Source: Gonapodya prolifera JEL478
Lineage: Eukaryota; Monoblepharomycota; Monoblepharidomycetes; Monoblepharidales; Gonapodyaceae
Assembly (NCBI GenBank): GCA_001574975.1
Contig: KQ965731.1
Coordinates: 1,175,737 to 1,239,736 of the forward strand
Reading direction: 5' to 3'
DNA length: 64,000 bases
This document shows positions 58,382-64,000 of this stretch, piece after piece. Numbering within the stretch: position 1 is the stretch's first letter; the number at the start of each line of letters is the position of its first letter. The translations under genes were made by a program, and so were the position numbers. A model generated the notes under the pieces. It made no database searches. It was not told where the DNA came from and worked only from the letters and a program-made list of their open reading frames with translations.

Positions 58382-59838
58382 ATGTCTGAAAACGGAGACA
58401 GCGCCCCATCAGAGTCCGATCGCCAGCCACTCGTCGATTCCCAACCCAGACCGTCCTCGTTTTCCTTCTCCCCGGACATTCTCAGGCAACGTGTCGGCAG
58501 AAAGTACCTGAGAGACGAAGTCCCCGCCAGGGACGGACGGCTAGCATCGTCGTCGCTTCTGCGGGAGACACTACCGGCCTCGTTCCCCACTCCCAGCCCG
58601 TCCGCCAATGACACTCTGTTCCCTTCTCCCTCCTCCGACACTTCCGCACAATACCCTAGTCAGGACAGTGAGGGGGACCGACAGGGCGCCGAGGGGTCCT
58701 CCTCGCAGTCGAAAGAGAACAAGGGGAGGGAAGACGACGGGAAGGAGGACTTTGAATGCAATATATGGTGAGTGAGCGCAAGCCCGGTCCCGTTCTTCTG
58801 CTGTTGCTGACTGGGTGGCATTTTTCCAGCTTCGAACCGCCCACGGACCCCGTGGTAACCGTGTGCGGCCACTTGTACTGCTGGCCCTGTCTGTCCTCGT
58901 GGCTGGACCGCTCGGCAGTGGAAGGGAAAGCGGCGTGTCCTGTGTGCAAAGCTGGATTCACAAAAGACAACGTGAGTTCCGCGTCTGCTTTCGTTGGTGG
59001 TTCTATCCGGATGTCGTGGGGTGGACCCTCCTGGCAACCATTTTCGCGACCTCTCGAGAGCGCCTGGGTATGCTTTCGTGGGTTGTTCTGGCCGGATGTC
59101 ATGGGTTGCTGGTCTTGGCCCTTGGGAACTCGCGAAGAACCCTCAAGTCAGCATCCACCTGGACTCATCCTTAACTTTTCCACATCCCAGGTCATACCCC
59201 TCTTTGGCCGCTCTTCCTCCCGCACTGACCCACGCTCACGTCCCACTCCACCTCGCCCGGCACCTCAACGTCCCGACCCACCCCCTCCGCCACCACGGCC
59301 GGCGGCGCAACGCCAACCGGGGGGTGTTCAGTGGACTTTCTCGACACCGTTTGGAACGTGGAGGGGTGGGCCGGCAGGGGGGTTCGCACCGGGTCCGTTT
59401 GGAATGTTTGGTGGATTTGTGAGTAAATGAGGGCTCAGCGTGCCGCATACTTCGCGAATTGTGAACCATAGAAAATTCAGAAGGAGAGAATCAGGATCTT
59501 GAGCCTCCCCTACCCAGAGGTAACTCTGTGCACTCAATGCTGATGTCCATTTTCTCCCTAGCCCGGCCCCGACTCATACCCTGGCAGCGGGCCAACCGCG
59601 ACACGTGCAACAACTCCGGCCGAGCGCGCAGTAGCAGAGCGGCAAGAGCAGGAAGCACGAGAACAAGCGCAGCAGGCGGCGTTCCAGCAGATTCTGGTGA
59701 TGTTGGTGATGATGATAGTGGTGAGTGGTTTGAAAGGGGATTGTGCGACTGTTACTCAGAAAATGTCGTTTTGATCTTTCTGGTTTTTCCTAGTTTACTT
59801 TTCTTTCGGGGGGGAATTCGTTCTTCTTGGGTCTGTGA
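58382..59838 (+). CDS. RNF5/RNF185-type ER membrane RING E3 ubiquitin ligase
   Basis: RNF5-type ligases sit in the ER membrane and act in ER-associated degradation. ATG at 58382 opens MSENGDSAPSESDRQPLVDS, a Ser/Pro-rich disordered leader of about 125 residues, much longer than in animals. An intron splits the first RING cysteines (FECNIC, donor at 58768), continuing FEPPTDPVVTVCGHLYCWPC, LSSWLDRSAVEGKAACPVCK and AGFTKDN. After another intron comes VIPLFGRSSSRTDP, then a Pro/Arg-rich linker and a Gly/Phe-rich GVQWTFSTPFGTWRGGPAGG, like the FGFG region of RNF5. A coil (AVAERQEQEAREQAQQAAFQ) leads to one short C-terminal membrane segment, ILVMLVMMIVVFTFL. RNF5 usually has two spans; only one is clear here. 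Confidence 0.85.
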
Positions 59839-59892
59839 GTGATAATGTAAATGTACGAATGGTATTGCACTACAATTTGAATACTAGAAGAT

Positions 59893-62800
59893 TTGCTCGC
59901 AGACAAAAACAGCTTAACAGGATGGGGACAAAGTGCCAAGTACATTCCAAAACGCCACCCAAGGTGGGAAGGTGGCAAAGCAATTGGTCCCTGTGCAAAC
60001 GCGGGAGAATTACACCAGCGATTGGACGCTCCGCGAAAAGAGCGGAAGCACTACGAAGGACGGGGAACTGGGGCAAGCTTTGGATCGGGTCGGACGATGG
60101 ACGGAGCCGGGTGGCGAGTGGGAGATGGAGGAGATGTTGGAGGGTCTGCTGAAGGAGGAGTTACGATCACTGTTTCTCACGAGCTGACGCCCACGGCACA
60201 ACACGAGAGACGAGAGGATGGAAGCGGGCAGGCTATGGTTGCGGAAAGCGCCGAGGGGGAAGCCCGAGGTGGAAATGGAGGAGGTGGGAGCCTGGCAGTC
60301 GGCGATTTGCGATCAACGAAGCCGACGCAGGGACATGGGCACGGGCGGAGCGCATCGCGGGCGTCTGCACTGTCGGTTGGCAGTATAAACAGCGGATCCG
60401 GAGGATATTTTCAGAGTGGGGTGCCAGTTGATCCCCATGAGCCGATTCGAGGGCATACGATTGTGCTTGGCGGAGAGGCCGCGAATGTCGAGAGGTGAGG
60501 ATAGTAGAAAGCGCTAGGGTGATGGAGTTGGGGGGCGTTAATTCGACGGGAGCGGCAGTGGAGCGTGGTGGACAGTGTGAAATTGGGAGGGGAAGCAGAA
60601 GCTAGCTGCAGCGCGGACCCAATGCCCCGGATCTCATATCCTTCTATGTTGATTCAACTATCATCAATTTCACCTACGGACTGTTTCACTCCTCTCAGGC
60701 CTCCCACCACGCACCTCTCGGCCAACTCCGCTCCACCTCTCGCGACCAAACTGGACGCTCTCTCATCACGTCTTGCGAACCTTTCCTCCACCCTCGACTC
60801 AGACATTGCCCGCTCGGCTCTGTTCAGACAGCGTGTCAAACTGTTTTCCAATGAAATCGAGGATTGGCTGAGGCGAGAAGCTGCTCAGGACTGGGAAGCA
60901 ATCCAACAAGACGTCGCTCGCCGCATGCTCGATGCTGGACTTGGTCCACCCCCTTCCGCGACTTCTAGTGCTCCCTTCCCATCGTCCACGATCCCGCTCC
61001 CACCCAACAATGTTGACCACACATCTCTGCCTGCCTCTGTCACACTAACAGCTTCGACTCCCTCAACCGCGGTCAACTCACCCGCTCGTCACTCAGAATC
61101 TCATATCTCTCTTCTCTCAAATTCGACAACTCCGCAACCGGTCGTTTCTGCTCCACCCTCTCCACCACCTGCTCCGCCTCTCGCTACCCCTGTCCCTCCG
61201 CACCCCGAGCCCATCTTCCACTCTGCTAATACCCCAACTACTGATTCTCTTCCACCTTCTTCCTCACCTCCGCTATCTCCTCCCACCTCTCCCCCCCCAC
61301 TTCCTCTCTCCCCTTCTTCCCCACCCCAACCTCTTTCGCGGCGCCTCTCAAACTCTTCCCAACTCACGCACCGCACCGCCCGCACCTTTCGCACGTTCAG
61401 AACCCATAGGACCTACGCGACGCTTCGGTCCATACCAGACTTCAACGTGTCCGCCGAGACTATTCTCGAGAGACTCGGCAGACTCGAGGAGCTCGGGGAC
61501 TGGTCCTGGGAAGTCGATGGAGTTAGTGGCGATGAGGCTGATCCAGATGGTCCACTTAGTGGAGATGAGGACGACCCCCATCCAGGATGGGACTCCGAAT
61601 CCGAGCCGTCCACACCCCACCCCTTCTCCCCAGCTGCGACAGACACAACTTCTGTCCCAGAGGACGGTTCAGCTACTTTCCCTCCGGGAACACCTTCACC
61701 AGGCGAATCCATCCCTGGGGCGTTCCCACCCACACCAGACCGCCAATCAGCAGAAGTCACCGGCGCTCTTTCTCCCGTCCCCTTTTCCGATCGCCGCCCC
61801 TCGGTGCGCTCCGCTCGAGCTCTACCCGTACCCCCCACACCTATACCACCTACGGACACTTCCACGAAACCCGAGTTGGCTGCCTCTCCAACTTCGGCCA
61901 CTCAACCAACTTCATCACCCGCGATCACGCCTTCCCTTGCCCCCCCACGGCCACGCACCAACCGCTCGCGAAGTGTTACCCGTCTCCTTGCTGTCCTTGG
62001 GTTTGTCGAGGAACCTCCCTCAGATACTTCACCCCCTGGACACCGCAAAAGGCCCTCGAGAGGTGCCAAGGGCGAAAAGCCGGTCATATCAGATCCAGTT
62101 AAGGCCCAAGGCACTGACTCACTCGGGCGGGTGGTTGGTGCCGTGGCGCCTTGGGTTGCCCCCCCAGAAACAGAGACCGCGGCTCCTCCTCCACCGACTA
62201 CGTCAACCACGGCAGTGGCTCCATCTCTGGTACCTGCGCAAGTACGGGACACACCGAGCCCTCAGTCCACCATGGTTGACGAAACGCCACCTTTGGCACA
62301 TCCATTTGGCCCGAGGCCACTTGGTGTGCGCCGAGCATCCAAGTCATCTCGGACATCGATGTCGGGACGAGGGCTTACTGGTACGCAGGGTATCCCCCAA
62401 GTGCCTGAGTCGGCCGAGGCCCTCTTGGAGAAGCTGAAAGAGTTGGACGGGGAGTGGGATATGGTGGCCGGAGGAGCAGCGGAAGAGGATCTGGAACAGA
62501 TAAAGGCCGCGACGTCCGATGGGTATGGTGCTGATGGGTACAAGACTAGTGCGAATCAGAGTGCCAAGGAAGGCTTGAGGGAGACATCAATCGATGCAAC
62601 CGTCAGTAATGTATCCCCAGTTCCCACTGACCCTGGAGATACCTCGTCGGTTGTGCCCCATACGTACCCTGCCTTTTCGCTCCCCCTGTTGTCTCCCCGA
62701 CCTCCTCCGACGCGCCCCGCCCCACCCGTGCGCCGCGGTTCCAAGAAGGAGTCAGTAGGACTTGAGGTTCCCGGAGAAAAAGACAAGGAGGGAGGAAGGA

Positions 62801-64000
62801 AAACCAGGTCGAGAAGCGTAACTCGATTGCTGGCTGCATTTGGATTGGGTGCGGTAGACGAAAGCAATGGGGGGGCGAGACGAGGTGGGTTTAAGCAAAA
62901 ACTCTTGTTATGGCGAGCGGCATCGCTCTGAACATCTACCCCGTTTGTGCCCCGCAGATTCCACCTCGACTAGGCAGGGAAAGTCTCGACCGTCCTCGAG
63001 GGCGTCTTCTCCGGCTCTACGCGGTAGTACTACCCTGAACACCCCCACTCCAGGTGGTCACCCAGTGTCTCATTTGCCGTCCCTCGTTGGTGAGACTTCT
63101 GGCAGGACCTCCACTCAGGAAACCAGGGACGACAAAACTAATGGAGGCAACCCGGCCAATCCTGAGACCACACTCTCATTCGCCCAACTGGTCGATTTGC
63201 GCCCCTTTGCTGCACCGTCACCTGTGCCCAATGTTGAGCCTGGGGGTGGCTTGTCCGGACCTGAACAAGGCAACACAATGAGTGGAAGTGAAGTGCAGAC
63301 ACCAACCCAACTCAACGCATCTCCGTCATCCTCCTCCTACACGCCCAACATGGGCGGCTCCTCTATTCCCTTGCATCCGTTCACAACACAACCACCAACC
63401 ACATGGATACTCCCCCCACTCCACGCAACGGCCGTGCCGGGGACTACCACCACAAGTGAGGACGATTTTGCGGCAGTTGTCCTAGCGGCTGCCTTATCGG
63501 CCGACCGGGCTTCCTTGCGATCGGTGTCCCCGGTAGCAGGTTTTGCGGGACAGTACGCTGGTGAATCTAGGGCATCTCAGGTGCAGACGCCTGGGAGAAG
63601 TGCAGCGAGCCCTGTACCCATGTCTCCCACAATACCTGCATCGCCAACTTCGCCCTCCGGAGGTTCTTTCGCGGGCATGTTGCCTTCACATCTTACCACA
63701 CCGCCTACGCGGAAGGACTCTTTAAGGAATCGATTGGAGACCAATGGTTCAGGCGGGCATGCAGCAGCGTCCTACAGGTTGTCATTGGTGCACAGACCAT
63801 CAAATGCCAGTGTGAGGCAGACTATGTATGCCCAGCAAATGCAGGGACAAGGGCAGGTGTATAATCAAGATTGGGGCTTTGCCTCTGTCGTGCCGCCGTT
63901 TTCTGCGCCGACGGACGGTTTGGGTAATGGACAATCGCAGGGGGACCCATTGGCTGACGGGGCTCTTAACGGAAACGGCGGGACGGAACGGTCTGCATCG
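59893..64000 (+). CDS. Large disordered Ser/Pro/Thr-rich protein (partial, runs off the right edge)
   Basis: An exon ending at 60494 with GEAANVE joins across a GTGAGG...CTCAG intron (60495 to about 60700) to RPPTTHLSANSAPPLATKLD in frame. The gene then runs on in one long exon to about 62884 and, after another intron ending near 62959, to the window edge. One helical block, ALSSRLANLSSTLDSDIARS and FRQRVKLFSNEIEDWLRREA, stands out near the start. The rest is rich in Pro, Ser and Thr. Two motifs recur: SRSVTRLLA(V/A)(L/F)G (about 61970-62000 and 62815-62845), and SAExxLExLxxL with a nearby W (about 61453 and 62415). No known domain was recognised. The 5' end is uncertain, because all three frames are open between 59893 and 60200. 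Confidence 0.5.

Noticed and set aside
57991-58641. Minus-strand 216-codon frame with one hydrophobic segment
   Set aside because: It largely overlaps the first exon of the RNF5-like gene, lacks a domain, and has no splice partners.
61101-62252. Minus-strand Gly/Glu-rich open frames opposite the large disordered protein
   Set aside because: They are shadows of its Pro/Ser codons; the plus strand joins cleanly to flanking exons through good splice sites.

Overview
The window is nuclear DNA from a fungus that probably makes flagellated zoospores (chytrid sensu lato: Chytridiomycota, Monoblepharidomycota or Blastocladiomycota). The genes are close together, use the standard code, and are cut by many short GT-AG introns (about 50-120 nt, a few longer). 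Fungal features include a riboflavin-pathway lumazine synthase, an Aco2-type mitochondrial aconitase, a Gpr1/Fun34/YaaH acetate transporter and a GGA adaptor. The lineage clue is a convincing CCDC77 homologue at 30.55-33.21 kb, a centriole/cilium-associated protein not expected in non-flagellated Dikarya. It is supported weakly by a second long, possibly centriolar coiled-coil protein at 21.8-25.4 kb. No rRNA, tRNA, CRISPR, LTR element or DNA transposon was recognised.

Layout. 0-6.6 kb: the end of a sorbosone/glucose dehydrogenase-like surface protein, a RING E3 ligase with a C-terminal zinc ribbon (minus), and divergent from it the Aco2-like aconitase (plus). 6.65-13.66 kb: the large histone chaperone subunit HIR3/CABIN1 (minus), divergent from lumazine synthase RIB4, whose 3' end is followed by decayed copies of itself. 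14.8-21.7 kb: a TTC9-like TPR protein, MO25/Hym1, profilin, a Lys-rich SMAP-domain nucleolar-type protein and GGA. 21.8-33.2 kb: the long coiled-coil protein, mitochondrial adenylate kinase, PRMT5 and CCDC77, the last two sharing a 129-bp divergent promoter. 33.6-39.7 kb: NDUFV2, a PTTG1IP-like PSI membrane protein, RNA polymerase subunit RPB6, gankyrin/Nas6 and an amidohydrolase. 40-41.1 kb: a protein with dsRBD-like segments. 41.3-51.8 kb: a lipid and aldehyde oxidation block of two tandem acyl-CoA dehydrogenases, mitochondrial BolA3 and two tandem ALDH3-type aldehyde dehydrogenases. 52.3-64 kb: kinetochore NUF2, the acetate transporter, an AT-richer gene-poor stretch, an RNF5/RNF185-type ER ubiquitin ligase and a large disordered protein that runs off the right edge.

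Most genes are single-copy housekeeping genes, often in head-to-head pairs with under 200 bp between start codons. The metabolic genes fit growth on fatty acids, aldehydes and acetate, with mitochondrial support from aconitase, complex I, BolA3 and AK3. Exon boundaries were read by eye from splice signals and protein similarity, so ends are firmer than internal exons. No clearly new molecular system is proven. The best leads are the flagellar-type genes, the duplicated tails after RIB4, the dsRBD-like protein, the ACAD/BolA3/ALDH block, and two splice oddities in the acyl-CoA dehydrogenase genes.
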